Origin: Tubulanus polymorphus
Taxonomy: Eukaryota; Nemertea; Palaeonemertea; Tubulaniformes; Tubulanidae
DNA: 64,000 bases
Direction of reading: 5' to 3'
Assembly: GCF_964204645.1 (NCBI RefSeq)
Contig: NC_134030.1
Span: 8,802,278 to 8,866,277 of the forward strand
Of this stretch, positions 36,051 through 52,621 are shown one piece after another; position 1 is the first letter of the stretch, and each line of letters begins with the position of its first letter. Under the pieces are notes generated by a model that ran no database searches, was not told the origin of the DNA, and worked only from the letters and a program-made list of their open reading frames with translations. A program made the translations under genes and the position numbers.

Positions 36051-37559
36051 TGGCATTAAATACTAACTATTCTGATTTTTTTTTCTGGCAGCTGTGAAAA
36101 CAACAACATAATCATACAATCGGTAACTTTTCAATAACATCAATAACTTAAGTTTATAGCTGTTTTACATTCTTTCTAAAAAGTAATAGCTGTTTTACAT
36201 TCTTATGTACCAGATTTTAGATAGTAAGTCTACCCCCGTATAACAATCAATGGTCACAGCAGTGATTGAGTGCGACTAGTTCATAGGACGGTCGATCTTT
36301 CATCATAGTTATTCAAAGCATTTTATCATATCAGTTATTTCTTTTAAGTGTGTTCGATTTAGTTAAGGTTTATGGTTATTTGTTTTGTTCATTACAATAA
36401 CTGAGTCCGATAGAATGCTTAAAACAACAACAGAAAAGATCTCGGGTTTTCGCTATACTTAAGGAATATTGTTCGATAAATGAAGAACCTTGTTGATAAA
36501 TATTTGAAAAAATGCCTTTTTAGGTAAATAGAATATTAATTTGTTGTTTGTTTCTATTGTTGTTTATTATTTTTATCTATTTTTTTAATATTATCTATTT
36601 ATGTATGTACTTGTATTTTGTTTTATTTACAATTTATTTATTGGTTTTTTTTTAAATCAATTTTTTTATTAATTTATGTACTTGTAGTTTGTATTATGTA
36701 TTATTTATACGCCTCTATTTACAACTGCAGGCATTTTTTCACTGTAAAGTTTCCGGGTCCATTTTAAAAAAGCGCTACCAATTCACTGCCACTCCTTTAT
36801 AATCATTATACATCCAATTTGAAGCTAAGTGATTATTCACTAGAGCCATCTCGTGATATGGATTTACCCATCACAATAACGTAGTTCAAAGTTCAAACAG
36901 CTATAAAACAATGTTAAAACGTTCAAAATTAGTTCTAGCTATAACTTTATGCCTTGTTATTCCTAGCTTTACCTCTCAAATGTAAATAATGGTCTCCTTT
37001 CAAATAAAGCTTTTGATTTCTAATACGTAGCTATGATCATCAAACAGATTGATGGAGGCTCAAAGTTAAAACTTGATGTGAAAATCAACATATACGATTC
37101 AATTGTGAAATCAGTAACATGGGCCTTCGAAGATATATATCCATCAAATTGATACATCTACAATTCAGCAAATACTTAATATTTGTACATCAACACTGGC
37201 CTAATGTTATGTTCTATGTTTCCTAACTATGTGATACCTACACGGACAAATAGCCATAGTTGACTATGTTTAACTATGGTAAAGTTTAAAGATTACTCAC
37301 AATATCATGTTGAAACTATATCTCAGTTTAGGAGTTAACTCAACAGACCTGTGAGGCTGAACAAGGCGCTCAATGCGACCATTTACCCCTAGTGACTAAC
37401 CTAACTTGACTTCACTATCAACCAAGGATCAAATACCAATATCGTGAATTAATGGAGCTTAGCTTTTATTAGACTCTCACATTGCATTAAACATTATAAA
37501 ATAATTTCCTTGAAAACATTATATCAGACTGGTTTGAAAAAGGGTGATAAGTAAAAAAA
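36051..37559. other. AT-rich intergenic DNA, nothing recognised
   Basis: Contains a T-rich low-complexity stretch (about 36530-36720) and a short duplication (TAGCTGTTTTACATTCTT at about 36158 and 36187). No exon is seen on either strand. Confidence 0.5.
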
Positions 37560-37790
37560 TTAATACTTTACTATTGAAATCCGCTATTGTCTTTGCCGCT
37601 CCTTGATCTCAGTGTTTATAAGATGCACTATTGCTTATGCTGCTCCTAATAAGATACACTATTGTCTTTGCTGCTTTTAAAGCAGTGCTTATCCTGAATC
37701 AGTGTTTATGAGATAATCCATTAGCTTTGTCGCTCGAATCAGTGTTTATAAGATTCATTATAGTCTCTGCTGCTCCTGGTAAAATATTTC
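37560..37790. repeat. Irregular minisatellite beside the 240-bp array
   Basis: Five loose copies of CTATTGTCTTTGCTGCTCCT and three of CAGTGTTTATAAGAT, unit about 40 bp with gaps, just beyond the terminal-exon-like stop at 37835. Confidence 0.65.
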
Positions 37791-37834
37791 ATAGCAATCA
37801 ACCACCGTTTGTAGAAGAAACCATCGTTGAGTTA

Positions 37835-37951
37835 TTAATCCGTTGCTGGGTCCTCAACTTCTAATCTGGGCCAATCGGTATTCATCTTCTTGTAGATTTT
37901 TTGACGAGTAGTTGATCTCAAGCTGGGTTTTTTCTCATAGTTGATATTTAG
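37835..37951 (-). other. Terminal-exon-like copy at the edge of the 240-bp array
   Basis: After a good acceptor (Py-rich, ending attattgcag, at 37952) the minus strand is open for 38 codons to a TAA at 37837-37835, starting LNINYEKKPSLRSTTRQKIY and ending EVEDPATD. Its first half equals the exon-like part of the array units; its second half is unique. It may be the real last exon of a minus-strand gene from which the array arose. No upstream exon could be tied to it with certainty. Confidence 0.35.
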
Positions 37952-40900
37952 CTGCAATAATTAAAAGAAGATATCCTGTAATGACAAAATATTTCAATAA
38001 GAATTAATCGTAATAATTTCATGTATATCAAGTTACCTTTTATGATTGCTTGGTTCGTTATCGGTGTGGATCATCTAAAGTTGGTGGGTTAATGAGTTCG
38101 ATCCTAGTTGGCTGTGCGATCTTCAAGTTGGTTGATTTTTTACGAATAGTTGTTCTCAAACTGGGTTTTTTTCGCATAGTTGAAATTTAGCTGCAAAGAT
38201 TAAAAGAAGATATCCTGTAATGACCAAATATTTCAATAAGAATTAATCGTAATGATTTCATGTATATCAAGTTACCTTTTATGATTGCTGGGTTCGTTAT
38301 CAGCAATTATCTTATAAGTTGGTTGGTTAATGAGTTCGATTCTGTTGGCCTCATCTGTTCGCTGTTCCAGTTGGTCGATTTTGGACGAGTAGCTGATCTC
38401 AAGCTGGGTTTCTTCTTATAGATGAAATTAAGCTGCAATGATTAAAAGAAGATATCCTGTAATGACAAAATATTTCAATAAGAATTAATCGTAATAATTT
38501 CATGTATATCAAGTTACCTTTTATGATTGCTGGGTTCGTTATCGGCAATTATCTTATTAGTTGGTTGGTAAATGAGTTCGATTCTGTTGGCCTCATCTGT
38601 TCGCTGTTCCAGTTGGTCAATTTTGGACGAGTAGCTGATCACAAGCTGGGTTTCTTCTTATAGTTGAAATTTAGCTGCAATGATTAAACGAAGATATCCT
38701 GTAATGACCAAATATTATATTATCTTAATAATTTCATGTATATTAACTTACCTTTTATGATTGCTGGTTTCATTATCGGCGATTATCTTATTAGTTGATT
38801 TGTTAATGAGTTCGATTCTAGTTGCCTGTGCACTGTTCAAGTTGGTTGATTTTTTACGAGTAGTTGTTCTCAAACTGGGTTTTTTCTCATAGTTGAAATT
38901 TAGCTGCAATGATCAAAAGAAGATATCCTTTCATGACAAAATATTTCAATAAGAATTAATCGCAATAATTTCATGTATGTCAAGTTACCTTTTATGATTG
39001 CTTGGTTCGTTATCGGTGTGGATCATCTAAAGTTTGTGCGTTAATGAGTTCGATTCTGTTAGGCTCATCTGTACGCTGTTCAAGTTGGTCGATTTTGGCC
39101 AAGTAGTTGTTCTCAAGCTGGGTTTTTTCTCATAGTTGAAATTTAGCTGCAATGATCAAAAGAAGATATCCTTTAATGACAAAATATTTCAATAAGAATT
39201 AATCATAATAATTCCATGTATATCAAATTACCTTTTATGATTGCTGGTTTCATTATTGGCGATTATCTTATTAGTTGATTGGTTAATGAGTTAGATCCTA
39301 GTTGGCTGTGCGTCATTCAAGTTGGTCGATTTTTTACGAATAGTTGTTCTCAAACTGGGTTTTTTTCGCATAGTTGAAATTTAGCTGCAAAGATTAAAAG
39401 AAGATATCCTGTAATGACCAAATATTTCAATAAGAATTAATCGTAATAATTTCATGTATATCAAGTTACCTTTTATGATTGCTGGGTTCGTTATCAGCAA
39501 TTATCTTATAAGTTGGTTGGTTAATGAGTTCGATTCTGTTGGCCACATCTGTTCGCTGTTCCAGTTGGTCGATTTTGGACGAGTAGCTGATCTCAAGCTG
39601 GGTTTCTTCTTATAGATGAAATTAAGCTGCAATGATTAAAAGAAGATATCCTGTAATGACCAAATATTTCAATAAGAATTAATCGTAATAATTTCATGTA
39701 TATCAAGTTACCTTTTATGATTGCTGGGTTCGTTATCGGCAATTATCTTATTAGTTGGTTGGTAAATGAGTTCGATTCTGTTGGCCTCATCTGTTCGCTG
39801 TTCCAGTTGGTCAATTTTGGACGAGTAGCTGATCTCAAGCTGGGTTTCTTCTTATAGTTGAAATTTAGCTGCAATGATTAAACGAAGATATCCTGTAATG
39901 ACCAAATATTATATTATCTTAATAATTTCATGTATATTAACTTACCTTTTATGATTGCTGGTTTCTTTATCGGCGATTATCTTATTAGTTGATTAGTTAA
40001 TGAGTTCGATTCTAGTTGCCTGTGCACTGTTCAAGTTGGTTGATTTTTTACGAGTAGTTGTTCTCAAACTGGTTTTTTTCTCATAGTTGAAATTTAGCTG
40101 CAATGATCAAAAGAAGATATCCTTTCATGACAAAATATTTCAATAAGAATTAATCACAATTATTTCATGTATGTCAAGTTACCTTTTATGATTGCTTGGT
40201 TCGTTATTGGTGTGGATCATCTAAAGTTTGTGCGTTAATGAGTTCGATTCTGTTGGGCTCATCTGTACGCTGTTCAAGTTGGTCGATTTTGGCCAAGTAG
40301 TTGTTCTCAAGCTGGGTTTTTTCTCATAGTTGAAATTTAGCTGCAATGATCAAAAGAAGATATCCTTTAATGACAAAATATTTCAATAAGAATTAATCAT
40401 AATAATTCCATGTATATCGTTATCGGTGTGGATCATCTAAAGTTTGTGCGTTAATGAGTTAGATTCTGTTGGGCTCATCTGTACGCTGTTCAAGTTGGTC
40501 GATTTTGGCCAAGTAGTTGTTCTCAAGCTGGGTTTTTTCTCATAGTTGAAATTTAGCTGCAATGATCAAAAGAAGATATCCTTTAATGACAAAATATTTC
40601 AATAAGAATTAATCATAATAATTCCATGTATATCAAATTACCTTTTATGATTGCTGGTTTCATTATCGGCGATTATCTTATTAGTTGATTGGTTAATGAG
40701 TTAGATCCTAGTTGGCTGTGCGTCATTCAAGTTGGTCGATTTTTGACGATTAGTTGTTCTCAAACTGGGTTTTTTCGCATAGTTGAAATTTAGCTGCAAT
40801 GATTAAAAGAAGATATTCTGTAATGACAAAATATTTCAATAAGAATTAATCATAATAATTTCATGTATATCAAGTTACCTTTTATGATTGCTGGGTTCGT

Positions 40901-43000
40901 TATCGGCAATTATCTTATTAGTTGGTTGGTAAATGAGTTCGATTCTGTTGGCCTCATCTGTTCGCTGTTCCAGTTGGTCAATTTTGGATGAGTAGCTGAT
41001 CACAAGCTGGGTTTCTTCTTATAGTTGAAATTTAGCTGCAATGATTAAACGAAGATATCCTGTAATGACCAAATATTATATTATCTTAATAATTTCATGT
41101 ATATTAACTTACCTTTTATGATTGCTGGTTTCATTATTGGCGATTATCTTATTAGTTGATTGGTTAATGAGTTCGATTCTAGTTGCCTGTGCACTGTTCA
41201 AGTTGGTTGATTTTTTACGAGTAGTTGTTCTCAAACTGGGTTTTTTCTCATAGTTGAAATTTAGCTGCAATGATCAAAAGAAGATATCCTTTCATGACAA
41301 AATATTTCAATAAGAATTAATCGCAATAATTTCATGTATGTCAAGTTACCTTTTATGATTGCTTGGTTCGTTATCGGTGTGGATCATCTAAAGTTTGTGC
41401 GTTAATGAGTTAGATTCTGTTGGGCTCATCTGTACGCTGTTCAAGTTGGTCGATTTTGGCCAAGTAGTTGTTCTCAAGCTGGGTTTTTTCTCATAGTTGA
41501 AATTTAGCTGCAATGATCAAAAGAAGATATCCTTTAATGACAAAATATTTCAATAAGAATTAATCATAATAATTCCATGTATATCAAATTACCTTTTATG
41601 ATTGCTGGTTTCATTATTGGCGATTATCTTATTAGTTGATTGGTTAATGAGTTAGATCCTAGTTGGCTGTGCGTCATTCAAGTTGGTCGATTTTTGACGA
41701 GTAGTTGTTCTCAAACTGGTTTTTTTCGCATAGTTGAAATTTAGCTGCAATGATTAAAAGAAGATATTCTGTAATGACAAAATATTTCAATAAGAATTAA
41801 TCATAATAATTTCATGTATATCAAGTTACCTTTTATGATTGCTGGGTTCGTTATCGGCAATTATCTTATTAGTTGGTTGGTAAATGAGTTCGATTCTGCT
41901 GGCCTCATCTGTTTGCTGTTCAGTTGGTCGATTTTGGAGGAGTAGCTGATCTCAAGCTGGGTTTCTTCTTATAGGTGAAATTTAGCTGCAATGATTAAAA
42001 GAAGATATCCTGTAATGACAAAACATTTCAATAAGAATTAATTGTAATAATTTCATGTATATCAAGTTACCTTTTATGATTGCTGGGTTCGTTATCGGCA
42101 ATTATCTTATTAGTTGGTTGGTAAATGAGTTCGATTCTGTTGGCCTCATCTGTTCGCTGTTCCAGTTGGTCGATTTTGGACGAGTAGCTGATCTCAAGCT
42201 GGGTTTCTTCTTATAGATGAAATTAAGCTGCAATGATTAAAAGAAGATATCCTGTAATGACCAAATATTTCAATAAGAATTAATCGTAATAATTTCATGT
42301 ATATCAAGTTACCTTTTATGATTGCTTGGTGCGTTATCGGCAATTATCTTATTAGTTTGTTGGTCAATGAGTTCGATTCTGTTGGCCTCATCTGTTCGCT
42401 GTTCCAGTTGGTCAATTTTGGACGAGTAGCTGATCTCAAGCTGGGTTTCTTCTTATAGTTGAAATTTAGCTGCAATGATTAAACGAAGATATCCTGTAAT
42501 GACCAAATATTATATTATCGTAATAATTTCATGTATATCAAGTTACCTTTTATGATTGCTGGGTTCGTTATCGGTGCGGATCATCTAAAGTTGGTGGGTT
42601 AATGAGTTCGATTCTGTTGGCCTCATCTGTGCACTGTTCAAGTTGGTCGATTTTGGACTAGTAGTTGATCTCAAGCTGGGTTTTTTCGCATAGTTGAAAT
42701 TTAGCTGCAATGATTAAAAGAAGATATCCTGTAATGTCCAAATATTTCAATACGAATTAATTGTAATAATTCCATGTATATCAAGTTACCTTTTATGATT
42801 GCTGGTTTCGTTATCGGCGATTATGTTATTAGTTGGTTGGTAAATGAGTTTAATTCTGTTCGCTGTGCGCTGTTCAAGTTGGTCGATTTGGACGAGTAGT
42901 TGATCTCAAGCTTGGTTCTTCTTGATAGCTGAAATTTAGCTGCAATAAAAAATATATCCTGTAATGAAAAAATATTTCATTTAGAATTTTTATAATCATT
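37890..43000 (-). repeat. Tandem array of about 22 exon-like 240-bp units
   Basis: Units recur about every 238 bp; the landmark (t)tagctgcaa occurs 22 times between 37949 and 42940. On the minus strand nearly every unit has a Py-rich tract and acceptor (ttttaatcattgcag), a 152-157-nt exon-like body and the end AATCATAAAAGGTAACTTG, which is both a possible donor (AAAAG|gtaac) and a stop (AGG TAA). The 152-nt class (for example 38903-38752) is fully open from the acceptor to that TAA, ending SNHKR. The 157-nt class keeps another frame open (KIDQLEQRTDEANRIEL, coiled-coil-like). A unit class with GGATCATCTAAAG recurs every 1.18-1.19 kb, a five-unit higher-order repeat. One unit near 40410 lacks the splice-like end. 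It may be a satellite grown from a gene's last exon; function unknown. Confidence 0.75.
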
Positions 43001-43399
43001 TCCATGAGAATAAACTTACATTTCAAAATTGCTGGATGCGGTGCTCCCTGATGCTAGAAAATAGTTTGAAGGAGAGGGGTTAGTAAAAGACAGCTATTAG
43101 CAAGAGGAATAAGACCTAAGTTTAGGATATCCTGTCAGGATAAGGCTCTCAATCTGACATACACAGTGAAATTGAAATATTCTCCCTTCCAAATTCAGGA
43201 ATTTATTTGTGCATGTACAGATTTGTTTTATCTCCCTTCGATCGGAAGTAAATCTGCGTGAAATGATTTTGGCAATATGTATCAAAACTAATACAGCTGT
43301 AAGAAGAATCAGCTACATTTTAAATGTCCATGGACCTGAATGAAAAACAATTTCACATAACATATTGAATTTACCTTAATCGTAGATATCTTATAGTAA

Positions 43400-44400
43400 T
43401 ATATTAATGAGTTTTCACCTTTGATTCTAATTGTCAGTTAAACAATATCTATTATGCGTAACTTGACACACAGTATGGCTTTTAGATGAATCAGTTAGGT
43501 GTAGGTAGATTTTGGCTATTGTGAAGAACATGATTAGTTGCCATAAGCACGGCAGTTGGAGATGTAAATACTGATCAGTCGATGAGACTGATTCAGATGT
43601 GCTCATACATATATCAGCTATATTTAAATTTTCAGTTTTACGACATTTATATTATGGACATGTATTACATACCGTATAAATAATTTTTGATCTTAGAAAT
43701 ATTGAATTCATCTTAATTGTGGATCTAAGCCATTGGTTAATGAGCAATTTTTCCTAGCTATATATGACAATTTTCAGTTAAACAATAATCATAGCGCATA
43801 ACAAGGCACAGAGTATGGCTCTGTGGAATGATTTGAATCAATGAAAGCTTCTTTTACTCTAGATTTATCAAAGTGCTGAGACCTAATCACGGTTTCTAAA
43901 AGACCTGCAGTCCATAGTTATCCCCATATATATATTACACCAGATCTCGATAGAGCCCTAGACAATATTTTATACATCTTTCCCCCAGAAATTCATTAAT
44001 GCAATGGGTAAAGCAGCATATAATATATACTGTAAAGTGCCTGAATGTTTATAAATGTATCAATATACTATTTGTAAAAAAATCTATTAACTGACGATAA
44101 AGTTTAATTGATATATATCTTTACAGGTAAAGCCAGCCTACATGTATACGGGGCCCTAAAATATCTACACCCGAAGAGTTTCTCGTCAAACATTATAAGA
44201 TATTGAATGATTGCTAATATCTAAGCGATTGGTTAATTAGTAAATTGTCCTATCTATATCTTGATTGTCAGTTAAACAAGCTTTATGAGGCCTGAAATAT
44301 CTACGGTACATTTGAAAAATTTCACATTAGATATTGAATTTAGCTTAAGTGTACAAATCTTTTAATCAATAACTGACCAATCTACATTTTTATTATCAGA
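43400..44400. repeat. Three diverged copies of a 330-500-bp unit
   Basis: The block GTTAATGAG...TTGTCAGTTAAACAA followed by CGTAACTTGACACACAGTATGGCTTT-like text recurs near 43405, 43735 and 44232 (text abbreviated). It is another old serial duplication between the exon array and the peptide gene. Confidence 0.55.
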
Positions 44401-44840
44401 CCAAAGAATATTCAAGGGACCTCACTCAATCATTTCGTCTGATATTGTAAATATTCAAGCAATCATTGCCCTAACTATATTTCAATTTACTTTTAACAAT
44501 ATGCCGGCCATAGAGCTTCAATAAAGTAGTGCGGAGATGGTTAGCTTGACCAGCATCTCTATCCTCACCAGTGCCTATGCATTCTACCCCAGATATGAAA
44601 AATCAACTTAGCTTTATGTATGTATGCATTCCTGTTGCCATGCAGGATGAGACTGCCAGGTTTGGTTGCGGCAGGACTTTCGGTGTTTGGTTCATTCAAC
44701 GTGGAGTCTTTTGTGGGCACTTCTAGTGGGTAGATTTTAGATTGGCCTTTCCAGATAAACCTGAAATGAGTAAAAGAACGATATTCTGTAGTTACACAAT
44801 CCTTTCTGAATCATACATCGTAATTTACACATGTATCAAC

Positions 44841-44927
44841 TTAACTTTCAATATTGCTGAGTTCAGTGTTCTTTTTTCGCCATCTTCTGTAGTCGCCTTC
44901 AGCATCTTCTTCTTGATCTAGGGAGTC
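44841..44927 (-). other. Divergent terminal-exon-like relative of the array units
   Basis: After the acceptor tttcatttcag the minus strand reads DSLDQEEDAEGDYRRWRKKN, then TELSNIES and a stop (AGT TAA), 28 codons. The end (AGCAAT-x6-TAA) and the following sequence (gttgatacatg) match the array units, so it is an older paralogue outside the array. A similar end (AGCAAT TTT GAA ATG TAA) lies near 43024-43038. The upstream exon is unknown. Confidence 0.35.
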
Positions 44928-44995
44928 CTGAAATGAAAAAAAAGATACGAGCGATGAAAACCTGGTACGGAACAAAACTAATGTCCGAAAGCTTT

Positions 44996-45281
44996 TCAGC
45001 TCTCCGTCGCCGGTCACATACCGAGAACACCAGACAAAGAGCCAGCCAGGAATATACTGCCCTCTACACGCCCTCACACAGAACACGAAAACCAGGATGA
45101 CGACGCCTTACTTTCACCATTTACCGACAGGGTGTGCCGGGTGACGTCAGTAACTGACAAACCTATCAAATTACCCAAGCCAAAAATAGGGCAGCGCAAC
45201 TGGATTGCCCGCACTAGCACTCAAAGGAAGACAAGACTTAGCCCTGCCCGAAGCAACCCACGCGGAATCAATGAATACTAA
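44996..45281 (+). pseudogene. Broken inverted copy of the secreted-peptide gene
   Basis: Plus-strand text from 45000 (LSVAGHIPRTPDKEPAR, STRPHTEHENQDDDALLSPF, DRVCRVTSVTD) is clearly homologous to exon 2 of the minus-strand peptide gene at 45541-45978. It has no signal-peptide exon, and its upstream part (AACAAAACTAATGTCC) is out of frame. The frame then runs into the minisatellite and stops at 45281. It is best read as an inverted partial duplicate. Confidence 0.6.
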
Positions 45282-45530
45282 CACTCAAAGGAAGACAGGA
45301 AAATTAATCCCTGCCCGAAGCAATCCCTTAAAAGGAATCAATGAATGCCAGCACGCAAGCGATCCCGCAGTGAATCAATGAATCCTAGCACGCAAAGGAA
45401 GACAGGGAAATTAATCCCTGCCCGAAGCAATCCCTTAAAAGGAATCAATGAATGCTAGAACGCAAAGGAAGACAAGACTAAATCTTTGCCCGAAGCAATT
45501 CCTGAAAAGGAATCAATGAATACTAGTAGA
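45210..45530 (+). repeat. Minisatellite of about 70-bp units
   Basis: About five imperfect units, each with GCACGCAAAGGAAGACA, CCCTGCCCGAAGCAA and GGAATCAATGAATGCTA. The array lies exactly between the inverted halves of the peptide-gene duplication and abuts the stop codon of the minus-strand gene. Confidence 0.85.
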
Positions 45531-45540
45531 CAGTCCAGCT

Positions 45541-45978
45541 TTACCACTCCATTTTTAACCTATGCAATCCGACTGACTTGCCCGTCATTGACGTCACCCA
45601 GCACACTCTGTCGATACATGGGGAGAGTGAGGCCTCGTCATCCTGGTTTTCGTGTTCCGTATGAGGGTGTGTAGAGGGCAGCCATTTCCTGACCGACTCT
45701 TTGTCTGACATCCTCGACATGTGACCGGCGAAGGAGAGCCGACACTTTGGGACATTAGTTTTGTTCCAGCAAACGTTGAAATTCGACAGAGAAATCGGCC
45801 CTGAAAAATAGAAAGGGTTAAATCCTGAAAAATAGAACGGATTAATTAACACGGAACAGCACAGGACAGCACGGAGACGAACAGTTACACATAAAACATA
45901 AAGACGTCGTTCCTCAGGAAGCAGGAACAGGAGCGGGAGCGCAGCGAAGATCGCCAGGAGGAGAATCCACGGTAGCAT
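45541..45978 (-). CDS. Two-exon secreted four-cysteine peptide, 115 residues, unknown family
   Basis: Exon 1 (45978-45891) codes a strong signal peptide, MLPWILLLAIFAALPLLFLL, then PEERRLYVL, and ends at a donor (gtgtaac). Exon 2 (45800-45541) follows a good acceptor (ctatttttcag); the phases fit (1 and 2) and the frame runs to TAA. The predicted mature part is about 90 residues with four Cys (NVCWN, PKCRL, SPCID, RVCWV), one N-glycosylation site (NKT) and a His/Glu/Asp-rich centre (HPHTEHENQDDEA). I recognise no family; a secreted signalling, defence or matrix peptide are all possible. A partly preserved inverted copy lies 0.3 kb away. An in-frame ATG also exists upstream (46026), but the signal peptide favours 45978. 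Confidence 0.5.
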   Translation of the reverse strand: MLPWILLLAIFAALPLLFLLPEERRLYVLCVTVRLRAVLCCSVLINPFYFSGFNPFYFSGPISLSNFNVCWNKTNVPKCRLSFAGHMSRMSDKESVRKWLPSTHPHTEHENQDDEASLSPCIDRVCWVTSMTGKSVGLHRLKMEW

Positions 45979-46302
45979 GTTCACAGTGTGAGTGTGCAGA
46001 GGTGAATGGCCTATGCTTGTGTACACCGTGGTCAGCCGGTGACGTATTCAATAGCGCGTATAAATGATATCAAATATCAAATATCAATTTCAAACTCTGA
46101 ATAGCCGCAATTGTGTCTCTATTGTTGAATGGTTTATCATTATGAAAGATTCCACCGCCGGGTTGAATACGCGCCAGTAGCCAGCCGAACAATATAGTGG
46201 AGGAACTTTAATAAGGCCATGAAATAAATTACTTGATTCCCAACAGCTACTTCCGAATTTATTAGCCGCCGCCTGTTTTTTTTTTTCTTAAATTCTAGAA
46301 TA

Positions 46303-46506
46303 GGTAAAAGTGCAGATCCGCACCTCCTCGTGATCGACGCAATCTACTGAATGACAGAATCAAGGCTAAAATCTAGTGAAGATATCTTAGAATTAACCAA
46401 TGGAAATCGTACTGAATTGCTGATGACATTTTGAATCTGAAACAATGATAATTAATGTAATTGATTGAACCGTTTACGGGGAGAGGTGCGGATCTGCGCT
46501 TTTACC
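46303..46506. mobile_element. MITE with 8-bp duplication CTAGAATA
   Basis: Inverted ends GGTAAAAGTGCAGATCCGCA / TGCGGATCTGCGCTTTTACC (extended by CCTC/GAGG) and exact 8-bp direct repeats CTAGAATA at 46295-46302 and 46507-46514. 204 bp, non-coding. Confidence 0.9.
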
Positions 46507-46514
46507 CTAGAATA

Positions 46515-47438
46515 ATTTGTAAATCAAAATTATACCGACCTATAGTGGTCTATTTGAGTAATTGGGGGAAACCCACTAATACCATGTATTCGTCATTAAT
46601 CATCATTTCATACCGTTATCACAGAATCCCGTCAATAGACAGATTTTCATTAAAAAACTCCTTGATTCAATTGAGGGGAGACTTAATTACTTGGAGCACC
46701 GATCCTCTGAAATTCTGCCAAAACACTTCATGCTTTACCACTCATAATTTGAAAAAAAACCCAAATTGTTTTCTTTGATTTTGATGCTGGATTAAACGGT
46801 ACATCATCATGCAAATTTAGGAAAGTCCATATTAGAATTTCGTTTCTTGTTCCAATTTACTCTTATCCCATTATTGATTTTGGTCAAGAGTATGGCGGTA
46901 TCAAATCATGTACAGGGTCAGTAATCAAGATTCAAGATAATAAGTCGAAATTCGACATTTAAGTCGAAATTGTGAAAAAATTAACTCGTATGGCATCTAC
47001 TAGGGGCTTGATCCGTATTTGAAAGAAAAAAATTTTTTTTCTTTAATTTTGATACTGGACTCATTAAACGGTTCCTCATCATGTAAATTAAGGAGTCCAT
47101 AAGAATTTCGCCGAATTTCGTTTCTTGTTACTAGGACTTTGGGTCAACTAGCATTACGCCGGGCTTTTTTATGGACCCTGGTGTTAAATTGAAACGACTG
47201 GCGACGTCGCCGACACCGTCAACTATTTATTGAACTATTTAGCAATTCGCGTCCGCCCCTTACTCCGGAGCCGCATCAGAAAACTCCTAATTTTGATCCT
47301 GATTTTACACTTTCCCGACGAACTGTCAAAATCTGACCTTCCTTGCAGATTTCTCCCCTAGATTTCTCGCTTCACCGACTTCTGAAAATTAATGAACGAA
47401 GCCGACTTTTCGTTTTTTAACTAGAAGCGTACGAGACG
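46515..47438. other. Upstream flank of malic enzyme, nothing recognised
   Basis: No exon or clear repeat except an imperfect duplication: GATTTTGATGCTGGATTAAACGG near 46779 and GATACTGGACTCATTAAACGG near 47050 share their following text (abbreviated). The promoter must lie near its right end. Confidence 0.45.

Positions 47439-52621
<5,183 letters not shown>

Noticed and set aside
37890-43000. Reading the array as mutually exclusive exons of the Dscam type
   Set aside because: No flanking constant exons with fitting phases were found, and most units stop before or at the apparent donor; alternative last exons or a satellite fit better.
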